Source: an uncultured Roseicyclus sp. (lineage in GTDB: Bacteria > Pseudomonadota > Alphaproteobacteria > Rhodobacterales > Rhodobacteraceae). Taken from it: DNA of 63,366 nucleotides. The translations under genes and the position numbers were made by a program. Under the pieces are notes generated by a model. The model had not been told where the DNA came from. It saw only the letters and a list, made by a program, of their open reading frames with translations, and searched no databases. Shown piece after piece: positions 48,801-59,332 of the stretch. Every line of letters starts with the position of its first letter. The stretch's first letter is position 1. Location: positions 1 through 63,366 of the forward strand of contig CAKZPN010000058.1 in assembly GCA_937139335.1 (NCBI GenBank), written 5' to 3'.

Positions 48801-50219
48801 TCAGGCCTCGCGGGTAGCGGCGTCTTTCAGGCGGGCGAGGGTTTCCTCGCGGCCGATGACGAGCATCATGTCGAAGACGCTCGGGGTGACGCTGCGTCCG
48901 GCGAGCGCGGCCCTGAGCGGGCCTGCGAGCTTGCCGAATTTTGTCCCCCGGGCCTCGGCGGCCTGGGTCAGCGTCGCTTCGAGCGTGTCTCGGTCCCAGC
49001 TAACATTCTGCATCTGCGCAGTCAATTCAAGCAGTATACCACGGGATACCGCATCAAGCTGCGCAGCGGCCTTCTCGTCAGGCTGCAAAGGCCGCGAGGC
49101 CAGTGCGAATGTGCCCTTGTCCAGCAGGTCGGGCAGGGATTTCGCGCGATCCTTGAGGCAATACATCGCAGCGGTGAGCATATCTTTCTGCACCTGCGAA
49201 AGCGCGGGTTGACCCGTCAGCGCGAGATACCGGCCGATTTCCGCCACCAGCTCCGCATCCTCCATCCGCGCAATGTGCCAGCCCGCCACGCTTTCGAGCT
49301 TTTTCAAGTCGAGCCGCGCGGGCGAGCGGCCGATTCCGCCAAGCTCGAACCACTCGCGCGCCTGCTCGTCGGTGAACAGCTCGTCGTCGCCATGGCTCCA
49401 GCCGAGCCGGGCGAGGTAGTTGCGCATCGCCGCCGCAGGGATGCCCAACTCGGCGTATTCCATCACGCCGGTCGCGCCGTGGCGCTTACTCAGCTTCTTG
49501 CCGTCGGGACCGTGAATCAGCGGGATATGCGCCCAGACCGGTTCGGCCCAGTCCATCGCGCGGTAGATCTGCGCCTGGCGCGCCGCGTTGTTCAGGTGGT
49601 CGTCGCCGCGGATCGCGTGGGTCACGCCCATGTCGTGATCGTCTACCACCACCGCCAGCATGTAGGTCGGCGTGCCGTCCGAGCGCAGCAACACCATGTC
49701 GTCGAGCTGGTCGTTGCGGAAGGTGACGGTGCCCTGCACCGCGTCCTCGATCACTGTCGTGCCCTCGCGCGGCGCCTTCAGACGGAGCACATGGGGCGCG
49801 TCGGGCTGATCGGCCTCGGCCACGTCGCGCCAGGGGCTGAGGAAGAGGGTGGAGCGCCCCTCGGCCCGCGCGGCCTCGCGGAACGCTTCGATTTCCTCTT
49901 GCGTGGAGTAGCAGCGGTAGGCGTGGCCGCGCGCGCGCATCTCGTGGGCCACCTCCGCGTGTCGCGGGGCCTGCTCGAACTGGCTCACCGCCTCGCCGTC
50001 CCAGTCGAGGCCGAGCCAGCCCATCCCGTCGAGGATCGCCTGCGTCGCCTCGGGGGTGGAGCGCGCGCGGTCGGTATCCTCGATCCGCAACAGGAATTTC
50101 CCGCCGCGCCCGCGCGCGTAGAGCCAGTTGAACAAGGCCGTTCGGGCGGTGCCGATATGCATCGTCCCGGTCGGCGAGGGCGCGATGCGGGTGACGACGG
50201 GCGTGGAACTGTCGGCCAT
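48801..50219 (-). CDS. gltX: Glutamate--tRNA ligase
   Basis: Charges tRNA-Glu (and possibly tRNA-Gln in alphaproteobacteria). A 472-residue class I synthetase with [20 protein letters not shown] (HIGH-type site) and [13 protein letters not shown] (KMSKS-type site). Its [10 protein letters not shown] and C-terminal anticodon-binding helices are present. Start at ATG 50219. Located between gltA and the divergent comEC, the standard Rhodobacterales order. Confidence 0.97.
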   Translation of the reverse strand: MADSSTPVVTRIAPSPTGTMHIGTARTALFNWLYARGRGGKFLLRIEDTDRARSTPEATQAILDGMGWLGLDWDGEAVSQFEQAPRHAEVAHEMRARGHAYRCYSTQEEIEAFREAARAEGRSTLFLSPWRDVAEADQPDAPHVLRLKAPREGTTVIEDAVQGTVTFRNDQLDDMVLLRSDGTPTYMLAVVVDDHDMGVTHAIRGDDHLNNAARQAQIYRAMDWAEPVWAHIPLIHGPDGKKLSKRHGATGVMEYAELGIPAAAMRNYLARLGWSHGDDELFTDEQAREWFELGGIGRSPARLDLKKLESVAGWHIARMEDAELVAEIGRYLALTGQPALSQVQKDMLTAAMYCLKDRAKSLPDLLDKGTFALASRPLQPDEKAAAQLDAVSRGILLELTAQMQNVSWDRDTLEATLTQAAEARGTKFGKLAGPLRAALAGRSVTPSVFDMMLVIGREETLARLKDAATREA

Positions 50220-50327
50220 GTGATCCCTTCCGCACCCTGGAAAAAGGGCGCGTGTTAACCAGTTGGAAACCAAGCCTGGGCAAGACTTGGCGCTCGATAC
50301 CGCATCCCGAAGGGCGCTGACAAGCAG

Positions 50328-52493
50328 GTGGCCGAGCAGAGCGATCCCCTCGACATGGCGCCGCCGCCGATCTGGCCCGCGCGGGCGCTGGCACGGCTCG
50401 ACGCCATCCAGCAGGGCCAGCGCGGGGCCTTGATGCCGTGGTCGGCGGTGATGCTGGGGCTGGGTGTCGCGCTCTACTTCGGCCTGCCGGTGGAGCCGGG
50501 GATGGCGGGCTATGCGCTGGCGGGGGCGGCCCTCGTGCTTGGTCTCGGTCTGGCGCTCTGGCAGCGCGAAATCCTTGGTCCGCTGGGCTTGACGGTTGCA
50601 CTTGTCGCGCTCGGCCTGCTCGCGGCGGGGCTGCGCGCGCACCAGGTTGCCGGCCCGGTGCTCGATTTCCGCTACTACGGCGCGATCGAGGGGCGGGTGG
50701 TCGGCGTCGACCGCTCGGCCTCCGACGCTCTGCGCCTGACCCTCGATCACGTCCGGCTGGAGGATATGGACCCCGCCCGCACGCCGCGCCGGGTGCGCGT
50801 GTCGCTGCATGGCGAGGGGCGCGGCCCGCCGCCGACGCCCGGCGCGGTCGTGATGCTGACCGGCCACCTTTCCGCGCCCGCGGGGCCCGCGGAACCGGGC
50901 GGCTTCGACTTTCAGCACCACGCCTTTTTCCTGTCGCTCGGCGGCGTCGGCTATTCGCGCACGCCGTTGATGTTGCTGGAGCATCGCGCGCCCGGCGCCG
51001 CACGGCTGTTCCACCTGCGGATGCGGATGTCTGCCGCGATCCAGTCGCGGATCGAGGGGCAGCCCGGCGCCTTTGCCGCCGCGGTGCTGACCGGCGACCG
51101 CTCCGGCCTGGACGTCGGGCCGGTGGAGGCGATGCGGGCCGCCAACATCGCGCATCTGCTGGCCATCTCCGGGCTGCACATGGGGCTTCTGACCGGCTTC
51201 GTCTATGCCGCGCTGCGCCAGATCCTCGCGCTGATCCCGGCGCTCGCGCTGCGCTACCCGATCCGCAAATGGGCGGCGGCCGTGGCGCTGGTCGCGGGGG
51301 CTTTCTACCTCGCGCTCTCGGGCGGCAACGTCGCGACCGAACGCGCCTTCATCCAGGTTGCGGTGATGTTCGTCGCGGTGCTGCTCGACCGGCGCGCGAT
51401 CACGCTGCGCTCGGTCGCGATCGCCGCGATCATCGTGCTCCTGCGCCGGCCCGAGACGTTGCTCTCGCCGGGCTTCCAGATGTCCTTCGCCGCTACCGCC
51501 GCGCTCGTCGGCGTCTTCGGCGCCCTGCGGGGCGCGGTCTGGATGCAGGGCTGGCCGAAATGGGCGAAGGGGCTCTTCGCGCTGATGGTGTCCTCGGCGG
51601 TCGCGGGGGCGGCCACCGCGCCCTTTAGCGCGGTGCATTTCAACCAGATCGCGATCTACGGGCTCATCGCCAACCTGCTCACGGTGCCGGTGATGGGCAG
51701 CGTGATCATCCCCGGCGCGGTGCTTGCGGCGCTGCTCTGGCCGCTGGGACTGTCGGGGCCGGTCTGGCGGGTGATGGACTGGGGCCTCACCTGGATCCTC
51801 GAGGTCGCGGCGCGGGTCGCGGCCCTGCCGGGCGCGGTGGAGCCGGTGCCGACGCCGGGCGGCTGGACGCTGGGGGCGATCGCGATGGGCGCGCTGATGG
51901 TGCTGCTGTGGCAGGGGCGCGCGCGCTGGCTGGGAGTTCTGCCCGTCGTCGTGACCTTGCTGATGTGGCCCACGGCCGTCCGCCCGCCGGTGCTGATCTC
52001 GGACAGCGGCGGGCTGGTGGGCGTCATGCAGGACGGTGCGCGCGGGCTCAGCCGCGAGCGGGGCGGCGGCTTCGTCGCCGGCATCTGGCTGGAGAACGAC
52101 GGCGACGCGGCGACACAGGCGGAAGCGGCCGCGCGGGACGTTTGGCAGCCGGCGGGGCAGGGGGCGGAGGCGTCGCTTGGCGGCTGGACGATCTGGCACG
52201 GCGCCGGCCGCCGCGCGCTGGAGGGGGCGGAGGAAGCTTGCGCCAGCCATGCACTCGTCATCTTGTCGGAATCGGCGCCAGAGGGCGCGATGGCGGAGGT
52301 GGCGGCGGATCTTCGTGCCCGTCTGGACACCGCCGAGCCGGTCCGTCTCGTCCCCGGCGCGCGCTGCGAGGTCATCGACGGCCCGCTGCTCTCAGCGACA
52401 GGGTCGCTGACGCTCGTCCCCGTCGGGGACGCGCTGGTCGTCACAACGGCGCGGATGCGGCAGGGCGAGAGGCTCTGGTCGCCGCGCCGGTAA
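50328..52493 (+). CDS. comEC: ComEC/Rec2-family DNA uptake channel
   Basis: A 721-residue polytopic inner-membrane protein that in competent bacteria passes single-stranded DNA into the cytoplasm. It has an N-terminal DUF4131-like part with membrane segments and an OB-like domain (about 30-230), then the Competence domain with [33 protein letters not shown] near 260-292. The C-terminal part (about 560-721) has no metallo-beta-lactamase histidine motif, a common state in alphaproteobacteria. Start is the GTG at 50328, with a weak ribosome site. Convergent with lexA (12 bases between ends). Confidence 0.93.
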   Translation: MAEQSDPLDMAPPPIWPARALARLDAIQQGQRGALMPWSAVMLGLGVALYFGLPVEPGMAGYALAGAALVLGLGLALWQREILGPLGLTVALVALGLLAAGLRAHQVAGPVLDFRYYGAIEGRVVGVDRSASDALRLTLDHVRLEDMDPARTPRRVRVSLHGEGRGPPPTPGAVVMLTGHLSAPAGPAEPGGFDFQHHAFFLSLGGVGYSRTPLMLLEHRAPGAARLFHLRMRMSAAIQSRIEGQPGAFAAAVLTGDRSGLDVGPVEAMRAANIAHLLAISGLHMGLLTGFVYAALRQILALIPALALRYPIRKWAAAVALVAGAFYLALSGGNVATERAFIQVAVMFVAVLLDRRAITLRSVAIAAIIVLLRRPETLLSPGFQMSFAATAALVGVFGALRGAVWMQGWPKWAKGLFALMVSSAVAGAATAPFSAVHFNQIAIYGLIANLLTVPVMGSVIIPGAVLAALLWPLGLSGPVWRVMDWGLTWILEVAARVAALPGAVEPVPTPGGWTLGAIAMGALMVLLWQGRARWLGVLPVVVTLLMWPTAVRPPVLISDSGGLVGVMQDGARGLSRERGGGFVAGIWLENDGDAATQAEAAARDVWQPAGQGAEASLGGWTIWHGAGRRALEGAEEACASHALVILSESAPEGAMAEVAADLRARLDTAEPVRLVPGARCEVIDGPLLSATGSLTLVPVGDALVVTTARMRQGERLWSPRR

Positions 52494-52505
52494 GTCCCGG
52501 ATTTC

Positions 52506-53189
52506 TCAATAGGTACGGATCAGCCCGACCAGCTTGCCCTGCACCTCGACCTGGTCGTCGCGGAACACGCGCGTCTCGTAGGCAGGGTTCGCCGCCTCCA
52601 GTGCGATCATGCCGTTCTTGCGGCGGAGCCGTTTCAGCGTAGCCTCCTGGCCTTCGACCAGCGCCACGACGATGTCGCCGTTGTCGGCGGTCGAGCCTTC
52701 CTCGATCACCACGATGTCGCCGTCGTTGATGCCCGCGTCAATCATCGAATCGCCCCGCACCTCGAGCGCGTAATGGCTGCGGCCTGCGCGCATCATCTGC
52801 TGCGGCACCGCGACATGGCTTTCGACCTGTGAAATCGCCTCGATCGGGGTGCCTGCGGCGATGCGGCCCATCACCGGCAGCTCCGTCGCAGCGGCCTCGA
52901 CCGGCATCGCGCCGCGAGGCGGATCATTCCGGTCGCCCGCGATCACGCGCGGCTCGAAGGTCGGGCGTTCCATCGCGTCGGGCATCTTGACGATCTCGAT
53001 GGCACGGGCGCGGTGGGCCAGCCGGCGGATGAAGCCGCGTTCCTCCAGCGCGGTGATCAGCCGGTGGATGCCGGATTTCGAGCGCAGGTCCAGCGCCTCC
53101 TTCATCTCGTCGAAGGAGGGCGGCACCCCGTCGCGCTGCACACGCTTGTGGATGAATTCCAGAAGGTCACGCTGCTTGCGGGTCAGCAT
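52506..53189 (-). CDS. lexA: SOS repressor LexA
   Basis: Represses DNA-damage genes and cuts itself when RecA filaments form. A 227-residue protein with an N-terminal winged helix ([38 protein letters not shown]), the Ala112-Gly113 cleavage site in GRIAAGTP, catalytic Ser148 in RGDSMIDAG and Lys186 in ATLKRLRR. An SOS box lies 48 bases upstream of the start and overlaps its own promoter, so it is autoregulated. Confidence 0.97.
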   Translation of the reverse strand: MLTRKQRDLLEFIHKRVQRDGVPPSFDEMKEALDLRSKSGIHRLITALEERGFIRRLAHRARAIEIVKMPDAMERPTFEPRVIAGDRNDPPRGAMPVEAAATELPVMGRIAAGTPIEAISQVESHVAVPQQMMRAGRSHYALEVRGDSMIDAGINDGDIVVIEEGSTADNGDIVVALVEGQEATLKRLRRKNGMIALEAANPAYETRVFRDDQVEVQGKLVGLIRTY

Positions 53190-53236
53190 CGGCTCGCACT
53201 CCTCACGCCGGCGCCAAACGGGCGCGTTCGGGGAAT

Positions 53237-53265
53237 GTTCTACCCCTGTTCCCTGTCCGTGTCAA
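53237..53265 (-). promoter_or_regulatory. lexA promoter with alphaproteobacterial SOS box
   Basis: On the minus strand TTGACA (53260-53265) and TAGAAC (53237-53242) are spaced by 17 bases, a good sigma-70 promoter. GAAC-N7-GAAC (53237-53251), the direct-repeat SOS box of alphaproteobacteria, covers the -10 element. LexA bound there would block polymerase. Confidence 0.88.
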
Positions 53266-53269
53266 CGAA

Positions 53270-54469
53270 TCAGGCGAAGAGCGGGGTCAGCGGCAGATAC
53301 TCGACCATATCGCCCGCGCGACGCGGCCCGTCATGGGGCGGGCGGACCAGCAGCGCGTTGGCCTGGGACAGAACGGTCAGGAGCGAGCTGTCCTGGCTGC
53401 CATAGGGCGTGATCTCGGGGTAGTCATTGCCCGGCATCAGGTCGGCGCGCAGGTAATGCGCGCGCGGGCCGTTCTCGGGCAGGTCGCGCCCGAGCCGCGC
53501 GGGAAAGCGCCGCCGCTCACCGGTGGGCAGGCCCATCATCGCGCGCAGCATCGGGATCAGGAAGATATGGCCACAGACCATGGCCGAGACCGGGTTGCCG
53601 GGCAGGCCCAGAAGGGCGGCGTCACCGATCCGGCCCGCCATCAGCGGTTTGCCGGGCCGCATCGCGACCTTGTAGAAGGCGCGCTCCAGCCCCATGCCTT
53701 CCGCGACCTCGCCCACCAGGTCGTGGTCGCCGACCGAGGCGCCGCCGATGGTCACGATCAGGTCGGCGCCCTCGGCCAGCCGCAGCACCTGTTCCAGACT
53801 TTCGCGGCTGTCGCGGGCGATGGGCAACAGGCGCGCGCGGGCCCCTTCGGCCTCGATCATCGCCTTCAGCCCGTAGCTGTTGGAGGCGACGATCTGGTCA
53901 GGGCGCGGGTCTTCGCCGGGGCTGACCAACTCGTCACCTGTGGCGATCAGCGCGACCTCGGGGCGACGGGAGACCTCGAGCTCGGGCACGTTCATTGCGG
54001 CGCTCAGCGCGACATCGGCGGGGCTCATCCGGCGCGGCGCCTCGATCTGCGCGCCGATGCGGAAATCGGCGCCGGCGGGGCGGATGTTGGTGCTTTCCTC
54101 CAGCGTGCCGCCCAGCACGATCCGGTCGCCGTCGCGGGTCACATCCTCCTGGATCACGACGCAGTCCGCGCCCTCCGGCACCGGCGCGCCGGTGAAGATG
54201 CGCAGCGCCTCGCCGGGGCCGATGCGGCCGGCCCAGGCGCGCCCGGCAGGGGCATCTCCCACCACGCGCAGGGTCGCGCCCGGCACCCGGTCGGCCACGG
54301 CCAGCGCGTAGCCATCCATGGCGGAGGCGGCGAAGGGCGGCTGATCGCGGCGGGCAACGACCGAGGTTGCGAGCACGCGGCCCCCGGCCTCGGCCAGCCG
54401 CACCGTCTCGGTGCCGAGCGGGCGGGCCAGCGCGAGGCAAGCGGCCAGCGCCTCCTCGACCGAGATCAT
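53270..54469 (-). CDS. moeA: Molybdopterin molybdenumtransferase MoeA
   Basis: Inserts molybdate into adenylylated molybdopterin. A 399-residue MoeA with PPFAASAMDGYALAVADRVP, GEALRIFTGAPVPEGADCVV, IATGDELVSPGEDPRPDQIV, TIGGASVGDHDLVGEVAEGM and LGLPGNPVSAMVCGHIFLIP. It is upstream of lexA on the same strand but separated from it by the lexA promoter. Serves any molybdenum enzyme of the cell, including CoxL. Confidence 0.96.
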   Translation of the reverse strand: MISVEEALAACLALARPLGTETVRLAEAGGRVLATSVVARRDQPPFAASAMDGYALAVADRVPGATLRVVGDAPAGRAWAGRIGPGEALRIFTGAPVPEGADCVVIQEDVTRDGDRIVLGGTLEESTNIRPAGADFRIGAQIEAPRRMSPADVALSAAMNVPELEVSRRPEVALIATGDELVSPGEDPRPDQIVASNSYGLKAMIEAEGARARLLPIARDSRESLEQVLRLAEGADLIVTIGGASVGDHDLVGEVAEGMGLERAFYKVAMRPGKPLMAGRIGDAALLGLPGNPVSAMVCGHIFLIPMLRAMMGLPTGERRRFPARLGRDLPENGPRAHYLRADLMPGNDYPEITPYGSQDSSLLTVLSQANALLVRPPHDGPRRAGDMVEYLPLTPLFA

Positions 54470-54517
54470 CGCTGCGCGTCCGTCATGGTCGTCACTTTCC
54501 TGGGTTTGCGCAGGCCC

Positions 54518-54997
54518 TCAGGCCCCGGCCTCGTAGCGGCCCGACTTGCCGCCGTCCTTCAGCACCACGCGGATGCCGCCGATCTCGATGGATTTCTCGG
54601 CGGCCTTCAGCATGTCATGGACCGTGAGCGCGGCGACGGACACCGCCGTCAGCGCCTCCATCTCCACCCCGGTCTGGCCGGTGGTCTTGACCGTCGCGGT
54701 GATGCGGATGCCGGGCAGGTCGGGGTCGGGGACGAGGTCGAGCGCGACCTTGGTGATCGGCAAGGGGTGGCAGAGCGGGATCAGGTCGGCGGTCTTCTTG
54801 GCCCCCATGATACCTGCGAGCCGCGCGATGCCGAGCACGTCGCCCTTCTTGGCAGTGCCCGCCTCCACCAGCGCAAGTGTCTCGGGGCGCATCCTGACCC
54901 AGCCCTCGGCCACCGCCACGCGATCGGTCACGGATTTGTCCGAGACGTCGACCATGTGGGCTTGGCCCGATCCGTCGAAATGGGTGAGCCCGGCCAT
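54518..54997 (-). CDS. moaC: Cyclic pyranopterin monophosphate synthase MoaC
   Basis: Acts with MoaA in the first step of molybdopterin synthesis from GTP. A 159-residue enzyme with [43 protein letters not shown] and [20 protein letters not shown], all hallmarks. Lies 4 bases after trpC and 48 before moeA, in one trp-moa transcription unit. Confidence 0.96.
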   Translation of the reverse strand: MAGLTHFDGSGQAHMVDVSDKSVTDRVAVAEGWVRMRPETLALVEAGTAKKGDVLGIARLAGIMGAKKTADLIPLCHPLPITKVALDLVPDPDLPGIRITATVKTTGQTGVEMEALTAVSVAALTVHDMLKAAEKSIEIGGIRVVLKDGGKSGRYEAGA

Positions 54998-55001
54998 CGC
55001 G

Positions 55002-55817
55002 TCAGCCCGCCGTCACGGGGTCGGCGAGGATTTCGCGGGTCGCCGCCGTCACGTCGTCCTGCCGCATCAGCGCCTCGCCGATCAGGAAGGACCGCGCGCC
55101 GGCCTGCGCCATGCGCGCGAGGTCGGCGGGGGTGAAGAGACCGGATTCAGAGATCACCATGCGGTCGCCCGGCACGCGGGCGGCCAGCGTCTCGGTGGTT
55201 TCCAGCGCGGTCACGAATGTGTTGAGGTCGCGGTTGTTGATGCCGAGGAGCGGGCTTTTCAGCCGCAGCGCGCGGTCCAGTTCCGCCGCGTTGTGCACCT
55301 CGATCAGCGCGTCCATGCCCCAGTGGGCCGCTGCATCCTCCAGCTCAGCGGCCTGGCCGTCCTCGACCGAGGCCATGATGATGAGGATGCAGTCGCCGCC
55401 CCAGGCCCGCGCCTCGGCGACCTGGTAGGGGTCGTAGAGGAAATCCTTGCGCAGGCACGGCAGCGAGGTCGCGGCGCGCGCGCGGCTGAGATACTCGGGC
55501 TTGCCCTGGAAGCTGGGTGTGTCGGTCAACACGCTGAGGCAGGTCGCGCCGCCGGCCTCGTAGGCTTTCGCCAGCACCGGCGGGTCGAAATCGTCGCGGA
55601 TCAACCCCTTGGAGGGGCTGGCCTTCTTGATCTCGGCGATGAGGCCATAGCCGGTCTGCTCCGCCTTGCGCAGCGCCGCGCCGAAGGGGCGGACGCGGGG
55701 GGCCGAACGGGCGGCTTCCTCCACCTGCGAGCGGGGCCGCGCGCGCTTGGCCTCGGCGATCTCGTCGAGCTTGTAGGCCTTGATCTTGTCGAGGATGGTG
55801 GCCATGCGGTCGCTCAT
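55002..55817 (-). CDS. trpC: Indole-3-glycerol phosphate synthase
   Basis: Closes the indole ring in tryptophan synthesis. A 271-residue TIM barrel with [60 protein letters not shown] and [16 protein letters not shown]. Its ATG overlaps the trpD stop (ATGA), so translation is coupled; a Met four codons downstream is an alternative. Confidence 0.97.
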   Translation of the reverse strand: MSDRMATILDKIKAYKLDEIAEAKRARPRSQVEEAARSAPRVRPFGAALRKAEQTGYGLIAEIKKASPSKGLIRDDFDPPVLAKAYEAGGATCLSVLTDTPSFQGKPEYLSRARAATSLPCLRKDFLYDPYQVAEARAWGGDCILIIMASVEDGQAAELEDAAAHWGMDALIEVHNAAELDRALRLKSPLLGINNRDLNTFVTALETTETLAARVPGDRMVISESGLFTPADLARMAQAGARSFLIGEALMRQDDVTAATREILADPVTAG

Positions 55818-56830
55818 TTCCCCGATGTGATGGCGGCGAGTTTTTCGACCGCGCGTTTCGCGGCACCGCTGTCGATGCTGTCGCGCGCGATCTCGACGCC
55901 CGATTTCAGGTCGTCGGCCTTTTCCGCCACCACCAGCGCCGCCGCCGCGTTCAGCAGCACGGCGTCGCGGTAGGCCCCCGCCGCGCCATCGAGCAGTGCG
56001 GACAGCGCCGCCGCGTTCTCGGACGGCGTGCCTCCGAGGATGTCGCGGAACGGGTGGACCGGCAGGCCGGCGTCCTCAGGGTGCACCTCGCGCGAACGGA
56101 TCTTGCCGTCCTTCAGCACCGCGACCGAGGTCGGGCCGGCGATGGAGATCTCGTCGGTGCCATCGGCGCCATGGACGAGCCAGGCCGCCTCCGACCCCAG
56201 CGCCTGCAGCGTTTCGGCCATCGGAAAGATCAGGTCGATGGCGAAGGCTCCGGTCAGCTGCCGCTTCACGCCCGCGGGGTTGGTCAGGGGCCCGAGGATG
56301 TTGAAGATCGTCTTGCAGCCCAGTTCGGTCCTGACCGGCATCACCGATTTCATCGCCGGGTGGTGCATCGGCGCCATCATGAAGCCGATCCCGGCCTCGC
56401 GGATGCCACGCTCCACCACCTCGGGCCCGACCATGATGTCGATGCCAAGCTCGGTCAGCGCATCGGCGGCGCCGGATTTGGACGAGAGGTTGCGGTTGCC
56501 GTGCTTGGCGACCGGCACGCCCGCGCCCGCCACGACGAAGGCGGTGCCGGTCGAGATGTTGAGCGTGCCCATGCCGTCGCCGCCCGTGCCGACAATGTCC
56601 ATCGCGCCCTCGGGGGCCGTCACCTTCACGCAGCGGTCGCGCATCACCTGCGCGGCGGCGGCATATTCCGCCACCGACTCGCCCCGCGCGCGCATCGCCA
56701 TCAACAGACCCGCGATCTGGGCAGGCGTCGCGGTCCCCTCGAACAGCTCCTCGAACGCGGCCTCGGCCTGCGCGCGGGAAAGCGGCCCTTCGGAGGCAGC
56801 GTAGATCAGCGGTTTCATCGCGTCGGTCAT
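55814..56830 (-). CDS. trpD: Anthranilate phosphoribosyltransferase
   Basis: Adds phosphoribose to anthranilate. A 338-residue enzyme with [54 protein letters not shown] [20 protein letters not shown], and the C-terminal Asp/Glu metal sites. Overlaps trpC at its end and trpG at its start by 4 bases each. Confidence 0.97.
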   Translation of the reverse strand: MTDAMKPLIYAASEGPLSRAQAEAAFEELFEGTATPAQIAGLLMAMRARGESVAEYAAAAQVMRDRCVKVTAPEGAMDIVGTGGDGMGTLNISTGTAFVVAGAGVPVAKHGNRNLSSKSGAADALTELGIDIMVGPEVVERGIREAGIGFMMAPMHHPAMKSVMPVRTELGCKTIFNILGPLTNPAGVKRQLTGAFAIDLIFPMAETLQALGSEAAWLVHGADGTDEISIAGPTSVAVLKDGKIRSREVHPEDAGLPVHPFRDILGGTPSENAAALSALLDGAAGAYRDAVLLNAAAALVVAEKADDLKSGVEIARDSIDSGAAKRAVEKLAAITSGK

Positions 56831-57423
56831 GCCGGGACGGCTCCTTTCGCGGCTTTCGCCAGGTCGAGAAAGTTCTGCAACAGGCGGTGCCCGTGTTCGG
56901 AGCGGATGCTTTCGGGGTGGAACTGCACGCCCTCGATCGGCAGACTGCGGTGGCGCAAGCCCATGATCGTTCCGTCCGGAAGCTCGGCCGTCACCTCAAG
57001 CTCCGCCGGCAGGCTGGCGCGGTCGACGACGAGCGAATGGTAGCGCGTGGCGTTCAACGGCGAGGGCAGGCCCGCGAAGACGCCGGCGCCCTGGTGATGG
57101 ATCTCGCCCAGCTTGCCGTGCACGATCTCCGTATGGCGCTGGACGGTGCCGCCGAAAGCCTCGCCGATGGCCTGATGGCCCAGGCACACGCCGAGCAGTG
57201 GCAAGCCCGCACCGGCCGCTGCGCGGGTCAGCGCCAGGCAAATGCCGGCCTGCGCCGGGTCGCAGGGGCCGGGGCTGAGCACGATCGCCTCGGGGTTCAT
57301 CGCCAGCGCATCCTGCACGGTGATCTGGTCGTTGCGCACGACATGCGCCTCGGCCCCCAGCTCGCCCAGATAGTGGACGAGGTTCCAGGTGAAGCTGTCG
57401 TAGTTGTCGATAAGCAGCAACAT
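56827..57423 (-). CDS. trpG: Anthranilate synthase component II (glutamine amidotransferase)
   Basis: Supplies ammonia from glutamine to TrpE. A 198-residue class I amidotransferase with [20 protein letters not shown], the nucleophile Cys in [15 protein letters not shown] and the His/Glu pair in [14 protein letters not shown]. Start at ATG 57423; the frame is open 23 codons further. It heads trpGDC-moaC-moeA. Its partner trpE is cut off at the far side of the yibQ-type gene. Confidence 0.96.
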   Translation of the reverse strand: MLLLIDNYDSFTWNLVHYLGELGAEAHVVRNDQITVQDALAMNPEAIVLSPGPCDPAQAGICLALTRAAAGAGLPLLGVCLGHQAIGEAFGGTVQRHTEIVHGKLGEIHHQGAGVFAGLPSPLNATRYHSLVVDRASLPAELEVTAELPDGTIMGLRHRSLPIEGVQFHPESIRSEHGHRLLQNFLDLAKAAKGAVPA

Positions 57424-57578
57424 GGGGCGGGTCCGGCGCAAAGGGTTAAAAAGGGGTGAAGGCGGCGCACACCCGGAGTATACATGTTTCAAAGCCGCGC
57501 CGGGTGGTCAAGCGCCCGAAGGCGAAAGCGGCACTGACACGCACGGGGCAGAGCCGGGCGCAGGCGAAAGAGGGCAGC

Positions 57579-59255
57579 ATGGGCGGCGGAATTCTGAACG
57601 GGACGATCCTGGGCCTGCTGGTCTCGGGCGTGGTGCTGGCCGCGGTGTCGCTGAGCACGCCCTTGCCGGAGCAGCCGGTCGCAGCTGTCCCTGCCGAGGC
57701 CGTCCCGGAACCCGACCCGGCAGCGGCCCGGGGGGCCGATCCGGCGCCGGAGGCCCCTGCCGAAGACGCCCCGGCCCCTGCCGAAGACGCTTCGCCGCCC
57801 GCTGCGGACCCAGCACCGGAAGCGCCCGCACCCGAAGCGCCCGCCGAAGACCCCGCGCCGGACGCCCCCGAGCCCGAGCCCGAGGCCGCTCTGACGCCTG
57901 GCCCGGCTCCGCGCTCCGCCCTGGCCGGGGCGGGGGCCGAGGCGGTCACGCTGGCCGCGCCTGCGGCCCCGACCCAGACGGCCACGCTGCCGCGCATCGA
58001 CACGCCGCCCTCGGCCACGCTGCTCGCCCCGCGCGCCGCGGCCCCGGCGCAAGACAGCGCGCCGGCGCAATCGGCCCCGGTCGCGGCGCCGTCCCCTGCC
58101 ATCGCCACCGTGCCGGCCAACCCGTCGCCGCCTTTGCCGGTCAGCGCCCCCAGCCCGCGGTTTTCCAGCGCCGCCGATGGCAGCGCGGGTGGAACGCCGC
58201 CGCGTCGGCTGATCTCGCCGCAGCCGCAGGACACGCTGGCCGGGATCGACACGGAGCCCGCGCCGGCCCCGCCCGAGCCGGAGCCGACACCGGCGCCCGA
58301 ACCCGAAACGGCGCCCGAACCCGCCGCCCCGGTCCGCGCCGACCCCGAACCCGAACCTGCGGACCCGCCGGCACTCGCTGCCGTGCCGGAATCCGAGCCG
58401 GAGCCCGTCGCCCCGCGCCAACTGCCGCAGGTCGCGGCGGTGCCGCGTGGTCCCGCGCCGGCGACACCTGCGCCCTCGCTCGCCTCGCGCCTGCCGCAAG
58501 CAGGTGTCACCGCCACGCCCGAACCCGAGGCTGCGCCAGAAGTGGTTGCCGAAGAGCCTGCTCCCGCCCCCCCCAACGCGCTGGCCGACAACGCCGAAGC
58601 CTTCGACGCGCCGGAAGGCAACCCGCTTTTGGCGGTGGTCCTGATCGACGATCCCGACAGCCCGATCGAGCCTGCGGCGCTGGCCAGCTTCACCTTTCCG
58701 GTCAGCTTCGCCATCGACCCGATGCGTCCCGACGCCGGGGCGCGCGCGGCGGAGTTGCGGGCGGCGGGCCACGAGGTGGTGATACTAGGTGCCGCCGCGA
58801 TCCCCGACGGCGCCGCGCCCGGCGATGTCGAGGTGGCGCTGGCCGTCGCGCGCGAGACGGTGCCGCAGGCCGTGGCGCTGATGGACGACGCGGAGAGCCG
58901 CATCCAGGGCGACCGCCCGGTGCTCGACGCGACGGTGGGTACGCTGGCGGAAAGCGGCCACGGTCTCATCGCCTTTCCGCGCGGGCTGAACGCGGCGGAA
59001 GAGACCGCGCGGCGCACCGGCGTTCCGGCGGTGACGGTATTCCGCCTGCTCGACGACGCCGACCAGAGCGCGCCGGTCATCACCCGCTACCTCGGCCGCG
59101 CGGCCTTCGCCGCCGCGCAGGAGGGGGCGGTGGTGGTCGTGGGCCACTCCCGTCCCGACACGGTGACGGCGCTGTTTTCCTGGGCGCTGGGCAGCCGGAC
59201 CGAAGGCGTGGACCTCGCACCGGTCTCGGCGGTGTTGCGGCGGTTGAGCGAGTAG
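57579..59255 (+). CDS. Divergent polysaccharide deacetylase (YibQ-type)
   Basis: A 558-residue protein with one N-terminal membrane segment (GGGILNGTILGLLVSGVVLA), a very long Pro/Ala/Glu-rich linker (about 30-340), and a C-terminal domain (about 345-558) of the divergent polysaccharide deacetylase family (LLAVVLIDDPDSPIEPAALA, FPVSFAIDPMRPDAGARAAE, VILGAAAIPDGAAPGDVEVA). The domain lies in the periplasm. Function is not settled; envelope polysaccharide handling is the family guess. Its place between trpG and trpE is the known order in Rhodobacter sphaeroides. Start at ATG 57579 opens the membrane segment, 41 codons into the frame. Confidence 0.87.
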   Translation: MGGGILNGTILGLLVSGVVLAAVSLSTPLPEQPVAAVPAEAVPEPDPAAARGADPAPEAPAEDAPAPAEDASPPAADPAPEAPAPEAPAEDPAPDAPEPEPEAALTPGPAPRSALAGAGAEAVTLAAPAAPTQTATLPRIDTPPSATLLAPRAAAPAQDSAPAQSAPVAAPSPAIATVPANPSPPLPVSAPSPRFSSAADGSAGGTPPRRLISPQPQDTLAGIDTEPAPAPPEPEPTPAPEPETAPEPAAPVRADPEPEPADPPALAAVPESEPEPVAPRQLPQVAAVPRGPAPATPAPSLASRLPQAGVTATPEPEAAPEVVAEEPAPAPPNALADNAEAFDAPEGNPLLAVVLIDDPDSPIEPAALASFTFPVSFAIDPMRPDAGARAAELRAAGHEVVILGAAAIPDGAAPGDVEVALAVARETVPQAVALMDDAESRIQGDRPVLDATVGTLAESGHGLIAFPRGLNAAEETARRTGVPAVTVFRLLDDADQSAPVITRYLGRAAFAAAQEGAVVVVGHSRPDTVTALFSWALGSRTEGVDLAPVSAVLRRLSE

Positions 59256-59265
59256 GCGCTGCCCC

Positions 59266-59325
59266 TCAGTTGTTGCCGCGCCCCGAGAACAGCCCCGCAT
59301 CCTCGGCCGCGTGCCGCGTCGCCCG
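59266..59325 (-). CDS. trpE: Probable C-terminal end of anthranilate synthase TrpE (truncated)
   Basis: Minus-strand frame ending RATRHAAEDAGLFSGRGNN and stop at 59266. Only about 20 codons remain. The identity rests on two things: the sequence looks like the Ala/Glu-rich last helix of Rhodobacterales TrpE, and trpE is expected right here in the trpE-yibQ-trpGDC order. Everything upstream is replaced by DNA of another origin (comF), so this is a cut gene at a join. Confidence 0.55.
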   Translation of the reverse strand, partial: RATRHAAEDAGLFSGRGNN

Positions 59326-59332
59326 CGACCTG
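59311..59332. other. Second chimeric junction (trpE tail to comF)
   Basis: To the left the minus strand reads the last residues of a TrpE-like protein. To the right it reads ComF, which stops being ComF-like after KDREQVAG at about 59,321, before its essential phosphoribosyl-site segment. Both gene ends fall within the same 20 or so bases, and the Arg/Ala codons around the point (GCGGGCGACGCGG on the minus strand) are GC-rich and could be shared. The exact base is uncertain. Confidence 0.75.

Noticed and set aside
50220..52250. A long upstream extension of the gltX frame running antisense through comEC
   Set aside because: The conserved GltX start [16 protein letters not shown] is at 50,219. 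The rest is shadow of comEC.
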